A DNA stretch of 64,000 bases from Clostridium porci (GTDB lineage Bacteria; Bacillota; Clostridia; Lachnospirales; Lachnospiraceae): assembly GCF_009696375.1 (NCBI RefSeq), contig NZ_VUMD01000007.1, forward strand, positions 62,001-126,000, read 5' to 3'. A model generated the notes under the pieces. That model saw nothing but the letters and a program-made list of their open reading frames with translations. It was not told the origin of the DNA and ran no database searches. Below, in pieces: positions 9,004 to 17,287 of this stretch (the first letter of the stretch is position 1; each line of letters starts with the position of its first letter). Made by a program: the position numbers and the translations under genes.

Positions 9004-9938
9004 GTCTCTTTCGCTTCTTCCTTTTTGATCATTTCTTCAATCCCCCGCCGGAAAGTAACCTTCTCCTGCCAGCGGCCTCCTGTAAGCTGCCTCAGCTTGG
9101 TAATATCCGGACGGACGGACAACGCTCCCTCCTTGGCCTGAACAAAGGTACCGTACTCCAGATTCCCCCTGTAGCCTGCAATCTCGTGAATCTCCTCCAC
9201 AAAGGATCGGAGAGGACGTGTGTCAGAGCCTGCGATATTAACAATCCCATTCTTCACCTCCCCTGCCTCACAGCCGGATCTGTATAATTCATATACTGCC
9301 TGCACTGCATCAGCAATATGCATAAAATTCCATTGGTGCCTGCATGGGCTTAAGGATACCGTCCTTCCCCGTGGCAAATCCCGGGTCAGGGTGGAAATAA
9401 CCGACCATGGGTGATCGCCCCATCCGTAGACACTGAAAAAACGCAGGTGGTAATAGCTGATGCCAAATGCTTCACAGAGAGGCACCGCCTTCTGATAAAA
9501 CTCCAGTTTTGCTTTTCCGTACTGATTTACCGGCCTGCAGGGGGCGCTCTCCTCCATGATTCCCTCCAGCCGGCCGTACTCTACCCTTGAGCCTGCGTCC
9601 ATAAATACTCTGCACTGAAGCAGGTGCGCTGCTCTAACACAATCCAGAGAGCCTGCTACATTTCTGGCCTGAATCTCCTGTGAATCAATCTCGTCACGGT
9701 TTACACCACCCCAGGCCAGATGGAGAAATCCCTCTGCCTGCCGGATGGAGGCAACACAGTCCAGTACGTGATCAAGATCCCCTTCTATGATTCTGAGGTT
9801 TTCGTGTACAGGCAGGATGCTGCGGCTTTGGGATTCCGGGCGTACCAAAGCGAAAACCTCATACCCCTGTCTCAGATATAAGCTGGCCAGGTTACTGCCG
9901 ATAAAGCCGGTGGCCCCCGTTATTACAATTCGCGTCAT
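9000..9938 (-). CDS. NAD(P)-dependent sugar SDR (epimerase/dehydratase or reductase), paralogue 1
   Basis: This extended short-chain dehydrogenase probably modifies a nucleotide-activated hexose. Its Rossmann motif TGATGFIG is at residues 7-14. The catalytic Ser is in DAGSRVEYG and the Tyr/Lys pair in QYGKAKLE. It is clearly paralogous to the SDR at 11100-12035: both share the RFFSVYGWGDHPWS/RIFSVYGPGDHPWS-type segment, a WNF...DAV/DCA block and a RPDI.KL motif near the C-terminus. The pair brackets a methyltransferase, suggesting successive keto-sugar steps such as 4-ketoreduction. The stop overlaps the next ATG. Length is 312 residues. The reaction direction and substrate are inference. Confidence 0.85.
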   Translation of the reverse strand: MTRIVITGATGFIGSNLASLYLRQGYEVFALVRPESQSRSILPVHENLRIIEGDLDHVLDCVASIRQAEGFLHLAWGGVNRDEIDSQEIQARNVAGSLDCVRAAHLLQCRVFMDAGSRVEYGRLEGIMEESAPCRPVNQYGKAKLEFYQKAVPLCEAFGISYYHLRFFSVYGWGDHPWSVISTLTRDLPRGRTVSLSPCRHQWNFMHIADAVQAVYELYRSGCEAGEVKNGIVNIAGSDTRPLRSFVEEIHEIAGYRGNLEYGTFVQAKEGALSVRPDITKLRQLTGGRWQEKVTFRRGIEEMIKKEEAKET

Positions 9939-9969
9939 TTTGACAGCTCCTTTATCAAATCGTTGCTTT

Positions 9970-11103
9970 TTATATCAATTCCAGATGATTGGAGCGCATA
10001 GCTCTCACCTCTATCTCCTTGCCGAATTTCTCACGGATGCATAGAGCTATCTCCTCTGTATAACCGGGAGCCGTAATAATAATCGCCTCTACCGGATGCT
10101 CAAAAAAATACTCCGGGGCTACGATAGGCAGATGGGAGGCAGGGGAAAATTTCCCCTGTTTAAAAGGCGCAGAATCAATGATGTATCCGGCCTTTTTCCC
10201 CAGCTTAGTGGTAGCTGCCAGGGTGAATCCCTGGTGGCTGGCTCCCCAGATTGCCACCCTCTTGCCCCAGGCATCCAGGTATTTCAGATAGGTTTCCATC
10301 TCCTTTTTCAGATTCACGCAGCAGTCCAGCAGATTCCCCGCCTCCATCCGGGAGCGCTTCTTTACAATTACCGACAGAGTATCCCGATTAATGACCTCAC
10401 ATTCCTCCGCCTGGAATCCATTGCGCTCCAAAAGAGGCAGAAGGGTATCAAATGTATAGTAGGCAATGTGATCTCGGATCAACTCATAGTAGCTGCTGTG
10501 ATCCATAATATATTCAAAGCTTGGCACTGTAATAAGTCCTATTCCATCATTCTTAAGATTCCGGTATATGGCCTGAAGCATACCGTTAGGGTCCGGCTGA
10601 TGCTCTAAAAAATTAAAGGACAAAAACACATCATAAGGCCCTCCCGGAAAGCAGGTTTTCTCACTCTCTGCAAACCCTTCTCTGACATCCAGTCCCTGGG
10701 CTCTGGCCAGCTCTGCCAGTCGGGGGTTATGTTCGATTCCATGAGCCTCCACCGGGAATTCCTCCAGTATTTTAAGAAATTCTCCCTGTCCGCAGCCTAC
10801 TTCCAGGAACCGCTTGCCCTCCAAATGATAGTCCTCAATCAGGTGCTTATACTGATACCGCCGCAGCTCTACCATTGTTTTGGAATAGCCTCCAGCGCGT
10901 ATCACATCCCGGTAATAATCTACCGGCTGGCAATCAAACTGTACCAGGCCGCAGCCCATGCACTGGCACAGATTCAGCGTCATTCCCCGCTCCTCCCCTA
11001 ATTGAGAGGCATCGGGCATGTGCTGGGCCGATGCGGGCATATTATTTAATGTAAGCAGCGGCGTCTCCCAAAGCGGAGCGCCGCAGGCAATGCATCGTTT
11101 CAT
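9970..11103 (-). CDS. SAM-dependent sugar C-methyltransferase with zinc-binding N-terminus
   Basis: The architecture is that of sugar C-methyltransferases of the TylC3/NovU type. A cysteine-rich zinc-binding segment comes first (Cys4, Cys7, then Cys48 and Cys51 near LCQCMGCGL). A class I SAM domain follows, with glycine motif FLEVGCGQGEFLK near residue 98 and an LSFNFLEHQPDP loop. A C-terminal Methyltransf_14-like domain contains IWGASHQGFTLAA. In this family the enzyme methylates the carbon alpha to the keto group of an NDP-ketohexose. The ATG overlaps the stop of the upstream SDR (11100-11103), so the two are coupled. Placement between two SDRs and next to a YerE-like TPP enzyme supports a branched deoxysugar route. 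Length is 377 residues, normal for the family. Confidence 0.88.
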   Translation of the reverse strand: MKRCIACGAPLWETPLLTLNNMPASAQHMPDASQLGEERGMTLNLCQCMGCGLVQFDCQPVDYYRDVIRAGGYSKTMVELRRYQYKHLIEDYHLEGKRFLEVGCGQGEFLKILEEFPVEAHGIEHNPRLAELARAQGLDVREGFAESEKTCFPGGPYDVFLSFNFLEHQPDPNGMLQAIYRNLKNDGIGLITVPSFEYIMDHSSYYELIRDHIAYYTFDTLLPLLERNGFQAEECEVINRDTLSVIVKKRSRMEAGNLLDCCVNLKKEMETYLKYLDAWGKRVAIWGASHQGFTLAATTKLGKKAGYIIDSAPFKQGKFSPASHLPIVAPEYFFEHPVEAIIITAPGYTEEIALCIREKFGKEIEVRAMRSNHLELI

Positions 11104-12035
11104 GTGTCTGTCTCCTTTTTCGCAGCTTTTCTGACATTTATCATATAGCGGATTCCCATTTTAAAAGATGTCTCCTGACAGAATCCAACCGTTTTCTGCA
11201 GCTTCTTAATATCCGGCCTGAGGGACACTGCCCCCTCCGCATTAGGAGGACGTTTTCCGTATTGGCAGACACCCCTTCCTCCACAAAGCCTGTGCAGCTC
11301 CTCAATATAGGTTTTTAGAGGACGGCTTTCTTCCCCTGCCACATTATACACGCCGCCGGGGGCTTTGGCAAGCAGAAGGCTCACCAGAGCCTTTGCACAA
11401 TCCCTGACATACAGAAAATTCCACATCTGGGTGCAGTCTCCCAACGCTATGCTGCCTCCCTTTAAAAAGGTATCCATGCAGGTAGAAATCAGGGACCATG
11501 GATGGTCTCCCGGCCCGTAGACGCTGAAGATTCTTGCATGGAGATAGGTGACGCCAAGCTGCTGTGCCTCCCTGGTACACAGCTCTAAGACCTTCAGCTT
11601 GTCCTTTCCATACTCTGACACAGGACAGCATTCCCGATCCTCTCTCATATCCCCCTCCAGGATGCCGTATTCTGCCTGAGAACCACTGAAGAGGAAGCGG
11701 CTGCAGCCCAGAGCCGCCGCTGCTTTAAGCGCTTCCAGAGCATAGCCTATGTTTCTGGCCTGAACCTCCGGGTTCTGGCGGTTGGCGCTTCCGGCTCCCT
11801 CCCACCCAAGATGGAGCCAGCCTTTTACCCCCTCCTTAAGCAGAGGCTCATCTAGAAGGCCGCCTATCTCACCCAGGCTGTACCAGAGAACCGTCAAGTT
11901 CTTATTCTCCGGCAGCTCACGGCTGCCGGAAGAATCAGGACGCACCACCGCAAACACCTGATGCCCCTCCTCTAAAAGCGCTTCTGTGACTGCTCTTCCA
12001 ATAAAGCTAGTGGCTCCCGTTACCACTACCCGCAT
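11100..12035 (-). CDS. NAD(P)-dependent sugar SDR, paralogue 2
   Basis: This 311-residue extended SDR starts with the nucleotide-binding motif TGATSFIG. The active-site residues lie in FSGSQAEYG and EYGKDKLK (Tyr and Lys four apart). It resembles the SDR at 9000-9938 along its whole length, so the two arose by duplication and probably act on related NDP-sugars. Position 17 of the first helix and the C-terminal RPDIKKLQ motif are conserved between them. It lies 78 nt after the TPP enzyme and overlaps the methyltransferase start. Likely roles are 4-ketoreductase or 3,5-epimerase in a deoxysugar pathway; sequence alone does not separate these. Confidence 0.85.
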   Translation of the reverse strand: MRVVVTGATSFIGRAVTEALLEEGHQVFAVVRPDSSGSRELPENKNLTVLWYSLGEIGGLLDEPLLKEGVKGWLHLGWEGAGSANRQNPEVQARNIGYALEALKAAAALGCSRFLFSGSQAEYGILEGDMREDRECCPVSEYGKDKLKVLELCTREAQQLGVTYLHARIFSVYGPGDHPWSLISTCMDTFLKGGSIALGDCTQMWNFLYVRDCAKALVSLLLAKAPGGVYNVAGEESRPLKTYIEELHRLCGGRGVCQYGKRPPNAEGAVSLRPDIKKLQKTVGFCQETSFKMGIRYMINVRKAAKKETDT

Positions 12036-12113
12036 ACGCTCTACTTCCTTTCCTGCCCCACAGCCTGTACCCTGTTCCGAAGCAGACGCTGCCAGGGTCT
12101 AACTGAATAGGCT

Positions 12114-14120
12114 CTAGTCCTTAATCCGTGGAATTATCATGTTGGCATCCATCTCATCCTCAGGAAGGAAGGGAGCCAAATCCTCCAAAGGAGGTGAAAC
12201 CATCGTTCCATCCGGCAGCCGCTTTGCTGAGGCCTTGGGCTCAAACTTCTGCTCCAAATCTACAAATACCTCGCATATAACCGGCCCCTCCGTAGCCAAA
12301 GCCCTTTCCACTGCCTCTGCCAGTTGGCTATTATGGTAAGCGGCCACATAAGGATAGCCGTAGGCAGCCGCCAGCTTTTCCAGATCAGGGAAGCTTAAGT
12401 CCCCGCTGTCCACACCGATTCCCACCAAAGGCTCTCCGAAGAAATTCCTCTGGGTCTGACGGATGGAGTGATACCCGCCGTTATTAATCACAAATATCTT
12501 AATTCCCATCCTGTGATGGATAATGGTCTGTAATTCCTGAAGGTTCATTTGGAGGCTTCCATCTCCGGTCAAAAGAATCAGATCCTCCCCGCTTCTGTCC
12601 GCCCCCTGGCTATAACATTCCTTTACCCGCGAGGATGCCCAGATACCGATGGCAGCCGGCAGATCATAACCCATAGCCGCGACTGCCGAATTCGTGATGA
12701 ACCTCTGTCCCTTTTTCAGAATGTATGCATGTCCTCCTACCACACAGGCGGAACCGTTGCCCACCACCGTTATCTGACCTTCCTTTAATCGGCTGCTAAG
12801 CTCCTTTACAAAGGCATATACATTAGCCGGCTCCTCATCTGTGCGGTCCAGATGATGCTCCATAATAACCGGATACTCTCTTTTCCACATGGCGCAGGTA
12901 TGGCTCCAGCTCCTATCCCTAAGCCCCAGGCCTCCGTCAAATAGCTGCTTCTTTCCCGGACAGCTTACGCTGTCAGGCAGAGCGCTTCCTTCCTTCTCAA
13001 TCATTTCATCTAAAAGGGAGTCCATCTGCTCCAGCAAGTCCTTCGCATCTGCATGCACCCTCATATCGCAGTGTACAGAAGGCTTCTTAAGCTCCTCTTC
13101 ATCTATATCGTTGACAATCACATACGCCATTCTGGCCCAGGTCTCGTAATTATATCCCACCTGCCGTATACTCAGGCGGCTACCTACGGAAAATACCAGA
13201 TCGCTGTTTTGAACGGCAAAGTTCCCCGGCCTGTCGCCCATATTTCCGGCCCGGCCTACATAAAGGGGATGAGCATCATAGATACAGTCCTCGCTGTCCC
13301 AGCCTGTTACCACAGGGATGCCCAACTTCTCCGCTACGCTCATAAATACGTCATGAGCGCCGGCGAGCCTGATTCCGTTGCCCGCATTAAGCACAGGCCG
13401 CTTCGCTCCCCGTATTTTCTTTATAATCTCAAGGGCAACGGCCGGCTTTACCTTCTCAGGAAGCGACTGACGGCGCTCTCCCTGTCCAGCCTCATCTTCT
13501 GCTGTCTGTAAGCCTTCGCCTTTGCCGGCCCAACCATTCCCTCCTGCCTCATAATCAGCGGCGTCAAAGCCCACCAGCTCCTCAGTCTCAATCCAGGCCG
13601 CCTGGACATTTAAGGGGATATCCAGCCAGCACGGTCCGGGACGTCCTGACCTTGCCAGATACAAAGCCTTCTCCACACAGTAGCGGATACGCCTGGGCTC
13701 AATTACCATCTCCGAATACTTGGTCATGCACTCAATCGCCTTACATATATCAAACTCCTGGTCCCCCATAGCGCGGATGCCCAAGCCGGACCAGCGCGCA
13801 GTGGTATCATAGCGAACCTGACCTGACAGTACAAGCATAGGAATGGAATCCAGCCAGCCTCCTACCACCCCGGTAATGGCATTGGTTCCCCCGGGGCCTG
13901 TGGTAACGCAGAGGGCCGCTATACGGTTGTGAATTCTGGCATATGCCTCCGCAGCAATGGCGCTGGCCTGCTCATGATGGTTATAGATGCAGTGAAGCCC
14001 TTCCTGATGTCCCAGGGCGTCGTTCAAATGCATGGCTCCTCCGCCGGTCACGGTAAATACCTGGCGAATCCCCTCTTCAACCAGTCTGGACGCTACATAG
14101 TTCGAAAGCTTCATTCTCAT
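12114..14120 (-). CDS. TPP-dependent enzyme, acetolactate synthase/YerE-like
   Basis: The 668-residue product has the three domains of the acetohydroxyacid synthase family. The pyrimidine-binding domain comes first, with the activating Glu in NHHEQASAIAAEAY. A central Rossmann-like domain follows, then a PP domain with GDGSLQMNLQE and the NNGGYHS end of the GDG-N-N cofactor motif. A Gly/Glu-rich insert separates the first two domains and makes it about 100 residues longer than typical AHAS. No small regulatory subunit gene is nearby, and the neighbours are sugar SDRs and a sugar C-methyltransferase. This favours a YerE-like role, adding a two-carbon acetyl unit to a ketosugar, over branched-chain amino acid synthesis. 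GAGGAGGG precedes the ATG at 14120, so the longer frame to 14162 is not used. Confidence 0.85.
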   Translation of the reverse strand: MRMKLSNYVASRLVEEGIRQVFTVTGGGAMHLNDALGHQEGLHCIYNHHEQASAIAAEAYARIHNRIAALCVTTGPGGTNAITGVVGGWLDSIPMLVLSGQVRYDTTARWSGLGIRAMGDQEFDICKAIECMTKYSEMVIEPRRIRYCVEKALYLARSGRPGPCWLDIPLNVQAAWIETEELVGFDAADYEAGGNGWAGKGEGLQTAEDEAGQGERRQSLPEKVKPAVALEIIKKIRGAKRPVLNAGNGIRLAGAHDVFMSVAEKLGIPVVTGWDSEDCIYDAHPLYVGRAGNMGDRPGNFAVQNSDLVFSVGSRLSIRQVGYNYETWARMAYVIVNDIDEEELKKPSVHCDMRVHADAKDLLEQMDSLLDEMIEKEGSALPDSVSCPGKKQLFDGGLGLRDRSWSHTCAMWKREYPVIMEHHLDRTDEEPANVYAFVKELSSRLKEGQITVVGNGSACVVGGHAYILKKGQRFITNSAVAAMGYDLPAAIGIWASSRVKECYSQGADRSGEDLILLTGDGSLQMNLQELQTIIHHRMGIKIFVINNGGYHSIRQTQRNFFGEPLVGIGVDSGDLSFPDLEKLAAAYGYPYVAAYHNSQLAEAVERALATEGPVICEVFVDLEQKFEPKASAKRLPDGTMVSPPLEDLAPFLPEDEMDANMIIPRIKD

Positions 14121-14174
14121 AAAACCAGTATCCCTCCTCATTTCATTGCCCATATAAAACATTACGCTAGAGTG

Positions 14175-14180
14175 AGTATA
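14175..14180 (-). promoter_or_regulatory. Possible -10 element for the region 1 glycan operon
   Basis: On the minus strand a TATACT hexamer lies about 55 nt before the ATG of the TPP enzyme. No good -35 hexamer is seen at 16-18 nt, so the promoter may need an activator or the call may be wrong. The adjacent inverted repeat at 14183-14214 covers the expected -35 region. Confidence 0.35.
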
Positions 14181-14182
14181 TC

Positions 14183-14214
14183 ATAAAATATAGCAAAAGA
14201 ATACTATATTTTAT
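14183..14214. promoter_or_regulatory. Perfect 11-bp inverted repeat, operator-like
   Basis: The arms ATAAAATATAG and CTATATTTTAT are exact reverse complements separated by 10 bp. They lie directly upstream of the candidate -10 of the region 1 operon and in the divergent gap to the choline-binding-repeat gene. The spacing suits a dimeric regulator, but a chance palindrome in AT-rich DNA cannot be excluded. Confidence 0.4.
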
Positions 14215-14340
14215 CTTACAAATTACCTCTGATCGTTTGCTTACAGGCCCTGCGCCTTCTTTTCAAGGGGTTCCCCCCTCACCCCCAACAGCTTCCAGAA
14301 CTTCCATTAACACGCACTATCTTTCTGTCTGAAGCTCGGC

Positions 14341-14346
14341 TATAAT
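14341..14346 (+). promoter_or_regulatory. Possible -10 element (TATAAT) for the choline-binding-repeat gene
   Basis: A consensus TATAAT lies 73 nt before the ATG at 14419. The -35 position is weak. The rest of the 14121-14418 gap shows only the palindrome at 14183-14214. Confidence 0.4.
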
Positions 14347-14418
14347 GATCCACGTAATGCAACGACGGATGTTCGGCCACAGACAAACACATATACCAAA
14401 AAGGAGAGATTCAATATT

Positions 14419-15765
14419 ATGAAAAAACAGACAAAAGTTCTGGCTGTATTATCCACTGCAATGTTTATGGCGGCCACAGCCCCTGGCTTTTTTAACAATG
14501 CCTCAACTGCCTTTGCTAAAAGCGCCGGCTGGACAGAAGAAAACGGAAACTGGCATTATCTGGATTCCTACGGAGAGCCCGTAACCGATACCTGGAAGAA
14601 AAACGGTGATGACTGGTATTACCTGGATTCTGACGGCATTCCTGCCACAAATATGCAGATTGATGAGTATTACGTAGGAGAAGACGGAAAGCGAGTAACC
14701 TTCAAATGGGTTTCCGTAGAGAATGAGGACTTCTGGAGCGAGGAAGACGCTCCAGAGCAGCTGCACTACTACTATGGCAGAGACGGTAAGGCCATCACTT
14801 CCAAATGGGCCTCTATCGGCGGACAGTGGTATTACTTTAACGAGAACAGCCACATGGAGACTGGCTCCATCAATGTAGACGGCTATAACTACTATCTGGG
14901 AGAGGATGGCAGCAGAAAAACCGGCTGGCTCCTTCTGGCAGATGAAAATGACGACTCTGAATATACAGAATCCTGGTACTATTATGACAACGGCGGAAAG
15001 CGCATTGAACATGCCATCGACCAGAAGATAGACGGCGAGTATTACACCTTCGTAGACGGACGCATGCAGACAGGCTGGTTTAAGATGCCTGTGACTGCCG
15101 GAGATACAGAGGCAACCCCTTCCGAGGCTGCTTCAACCACCACAGAGCCTACAGTGGCAGGCTATCAGTATTATGATGAGGATGGAAAACGTGCTCAGGG
15201 CTGGAGAACCATAGAGGGCGCCGAGGGCATCAGCGAAGAGGCAGAGCTTTACACCTTCTATTTTAAGAAGGGACAGCCTTACTATGCAGAGAAAGGCCTG
15301 GAGCTGTTCACCGTTGATTCCAAGAAATATGCCTTCAATACAAAAGGTGAAATGCAGACCGGCAAGCAGGTTGTAAACCTGGAGGAGGGCGGTATTGCCA
15401 ACTTCTACTTTGGAGATGACGGCATTATGAAGACCGGCAAGCAGGCAATCTTTGACGAGGATTTAGGAGAGACCCAGAACTGGTACTTCCATACAGAAGG
15501 TTCCAGAAAAGGACAGGGCTTCCACGGCGTAAAGGACAATGTGCTTTATATCTACGGACTGCGCCAGGAAGCAGATACAGATCTCCGGTTTGCGCCAGTA
15601 GAGCTGGATGGCAAGCAGTATCTCATTAACACCAATGGCGCAGTTCAGAAGGCAGGCTCCAGCTCCAAATCCACTGCTAAACCAGAGCTTGGCAGCGGCT
15701 TTAAGGATTTTAAGGATGAAAATGGCACCGTATGGACTGTAAATACGGAAGGTGTTATCCAGTAA
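14419..15765 (+). CDS. Secreted protein with choline-binding-type cell wall repeats
   Basis: A 34-residue signal peptide (KKQTK basic start, hydrophobic core, AFA cleavage region) precedes a chain of CW_binding_1-like repeats. These are recognisable as W-x-Y-x-[DN]-x-x-G units such as WHYLDSYGE and WYYLDSDGI, spaced about 20 residues apart over the whole 448-residue protein. Such repeats bind choline on wall polymers in streptococci; in Clostridia the ligand is often unproven. No catalytic domain is visible. Its signal peptide and first 80 residues closely resemble those of the protein at 60968-62629, so the two are paralogues on opposite sides of the polysaccharide block. AAGGAG precedes the ATG and a strong terminator follows. 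Confidence 0.88.
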   Translation: MKKQTKVLAVLSTAMFMAATAPGFFNNASTAFAKSAGWTEENGNWHYLDSYGEPVTDTWKKNGDDWYYLDSDGIPATNMQIDEYYVGEDGKRVTFKWVSVENEDFWSEEDAPEQLHYYYGRDGKAITSKWASIGGQWYYFNENSHMETGSINVDGYNYYLGEDGSRKTGWLLLADENDDSEYTESWYYYDNGGKRIEHAIDQKIDGEYYTFVDGRMQTGWFKMPVTAGDTEATPSEAASTTTEPTVAGYQYYDEDGKRAQGWRTIEGAEGISEEAELYTFYFKKGQPYYAEKGLELFTVDSKKYAFNTKGEMQTGKQVVNLEEGGIANFYFGDDGIMKTGKQAIFDEDLGETQNWYFHTEGSRKGQGFHGVKDNVLYIYGLRQEADTDLRFAPVELDGKQYLINTNGAVQKAGSSSKSTAKPELGSGFKDFKDENGTVWTVNTEGVIQ

Positions 15766-15850
15766 GCGCCAGCATAGGCTTCGCTTTCAAAGTAATTTAA
15801 CAATCCCGCCTGATTTCTACGCATCCGTTCACTTTACAGGCGAGATTTCA

Positions 15851-15884
15851 ACGGCAGACTGACTAATCCGTCTGCCGTTTTTTT
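15851..15884 (+). terminator. Rho-independent terminator
   Basis: Stem arms ACGGCAGAC and GTCTGCCGT with a 10-nt loop are followed by seven T residues. A second, looser CGCCTG/CAGGCG hairpin lies just upstream. Together they end the choline-binding-repeat transcript. Confidence 0.88.
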
Positions 15885-15984
15885 GTATATTATGCTGATT
15901 TTTTAAAAAACCTCTCTAATCATGGTATATTTTGGCAAATCAAACGCTATCTATATTATTGAGTATTAATCAGGAGATGACATT

Positions 15985-16413
15985 ATGAGAGAGCTAGCTG
16001 TTTTTTACTGCCCGAAATGCGGCCATTACGCCTACTACCAGACGTCGCGCCATCCCCAATGTCCCAAGTGCTGTATCCAGGAAACTATGACAATGGTGCG
16101 GATGCATTATACAGAATTTATGGACATGAGCTGTGAGGACAGGGACAAGTTCCTGGCCTGGGAGATCCTTAAAACCAACCCATCCCTTTTAAAAAGGATG
16201 ACTGAACCCCACAAACAGTACAACAGCCGTGAAGTCATTGCCGAGATGAATAATGTCATTATGGCCCTGGATACAGAGAACAAAATATTAAGCGACACCG
16301 TAAAATGGATGCACGATACCATCTGGGAAATGATGCATGAAAACCGGATGCGCTCCCGCGGCGAAGCAGCCGCTACCAGCATTTCTCATAATGCAGAAAT
16401 CAAAAAGGACTAA
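15985..16413 (+). CDS. Small zinc-ribbon protein of unknown function
   Basis: This 142-residue protein has four cysteines in two CPxC knuckles: YCPKCGHY at residues 8-15 and QCPKCC at about 28-33. They form a probable zinc ribbon. The remainder is charged and helical, with coiled-coil-like stretches (VIAEMNNVIMALDTENKILS) and a basic C-terminus. No signal peptide or membrane segment is visible. AGGAGATGACATT precedes the ATG. It lies in the same direction as the cytidylate-kinase-like gene but is separated by a promoter-like element. I do not recognise a characterised family. Comparable zinc-ribbon proteins can bind nucleic acid or act as adaptors, but nothing here decides it. Confidence 0.7.
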   Translation: MRELAVFYCPKCGHYAYYQTSRHPQCPKCCIQETMTMVRMHYTEFMDMSCEDRDKFLAWEILKTNPSLLKRMTEPHKQYNSREVIAEMNNVIMALDTENKILSDTVKWMHDTIWEMMHENRMRSRGEAAATSISHNAEIKKD

Positions 16414-16460
16414 TATTCCTACAATTTCTCCAATTTTTAATATCTTTTGCGAAAATAGTA

Positions 16461-16469
16461 TGTTATAAT
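16461..16469 (+). promoter_or_regulatory. Extended -10 promoter element (TGTTATAAT)
   Basis: A TGn extended -10 with a perfect TATAAT lies 55 nt before the ATG of the cytidylate-kinase-like gene. The -35 region is a poor match, as is common with extended -10 promoters. Confidence 0.5.
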
Positions 16470-16523
16470 AACACATATAGAAACCTGTTTTACATCAGAT
16501 GCATCTGGGAAAGGAGTGGAACT

Positions 16524-17129
16524 ATGAGCCATAAGATTATAACCATAGCCCGTCAATTCGGCAGCGGAGGCCATGAGGTGGCCCAGAAGCTGTCAGAGCT
16601 ATTAGACATTCCCCTTTATGACAGAAGCCTGGTGGAAATGGCCGCAGAAAAAATGGGCCAATCTCCTATAAAAGTTGAGGAGGTGGATGAATCCGCCCTT
16701 ACCACCTTTCTGGCATCCTATCAGATTTCCAAGGAGCCCAACTCCGTCACAGGATATGGGCTTTCTCTAAATGACAGCACCTATGTAACACAGACCATTA
16801 TCATCGAAACACTGGCCAGGAAGGGCCCCTGCGTTATTGTAGGACGCTGCGGCGACTATGTGCTGCGCAGCTACCCTAACCTTATTGATGTGTTCCTGTG
16901 TGCCTCTATAGAGGACAGGACACGCCGTATTATGGAGCGGTACAGCTTCTCTAAAAAGGATGCTATAAACGCTATCAAGTCCACTGACCGCAGGCGAAAG
17001 ACATACTATGAGAACTACACCCACCGTAAATGGGGCAGCATCGACTCCCACCAAATGCTTTTTAATTTGAGCCGTCTGGGGATGGATAAAACCGTAGATA
17101 TTATAAAACGAATGTATGAACGCCCGTAG
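16524..17129 (+). CDS. Cytidylate kinase-like family protein
   Basis: The protein begins ITIARQFGSGGHEVAQKLSELL, a P-loop variant typical of the cytidylate kinase-like family (Cytidylate_kin2), rather than the classic GxxxxGK[ST] of Cmk. A lid-type region contains ASIEDRTRRIMERYSFSKKDA and basic residues RRRKTYYENY. Length is 201 residues, close to the family norm. It is predicted to be a cytosolic P-loop nucleotide kinase or related phosphotransferase; true CMP activity is not assured. AAAGGAG precedes the ATG. It is convergent with the coat protein genes, with a large palindrome between them. Confidence 0.82.
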   Translation: MSHKIITIARQFGSGGHEVAQKLSELLDIPLYDRSLVEMAAEKMGQSPIKVEEVDESALTTFLASYQISKEPNSVTGYGLSLNDSTYVTQTIIIETLARKGPCVIVGRCGDYVLRSYPNLIDVFLCASIEDRTRRIMERYSFSKKDAINAIKSTDRRRKTYYENYTHRKWGSIDSHQMLFNLSRLGMDKTVDIIKRMYERP

Positions 17130-17159
17130 CCAAGGTTTTATTTAACCTCCAAAAGAAAA

Positions 17160-17266
17160 TGTCCCAGAAGTCATCCTGATTTCAAACATTATACCGTATA
17201 TAGATTTCACAACAGGTAAAAGTCTATATATGGCATAGCGTTGAGTCTAAAGTGACTTTTGGGACA
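17160..17266. repeat. 107-bp imperfect palindrome, MITE-like
   Basis: The ends TGTCCCAGAAGTCA and TGACTTTTGGGACA are near-perfect inverted repeats. The similarity continues inward for about 50 bp on each side (both arms contain a TATATAG block), leaving only a few unpaired central bases. It sits between convergent genes and encodes nothing. It could be a non-autonomous transposon remnant or a very long bidirectional terminator. No target-site duplication is evident. Confidence 0.6.
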
Positions 17267-17287
17267 CCTTCTATGAGAATTACTTTC

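Noticed and set aside
8386-9141. 251-residue plus-strand open frame opposite GT2 and SDR genes
   Set aside because: It runs across the junction of two well-supported minus-strand genes and has no domain features.
10096-10608. 170-residue plus-strand open frame opposite the methyltransferase
   Set aside because: Antisense to a clear SAM-dependent methyltransferase and without family features.
12114-14120. Calling the TPP enzyme a biosynthetic acetolactate synthase (ilvB)
   Set aside because: There is no ilvN or other branched-chain amino acid gene nearby, there is an extra insert, and all neighbours are sugar enzymes.
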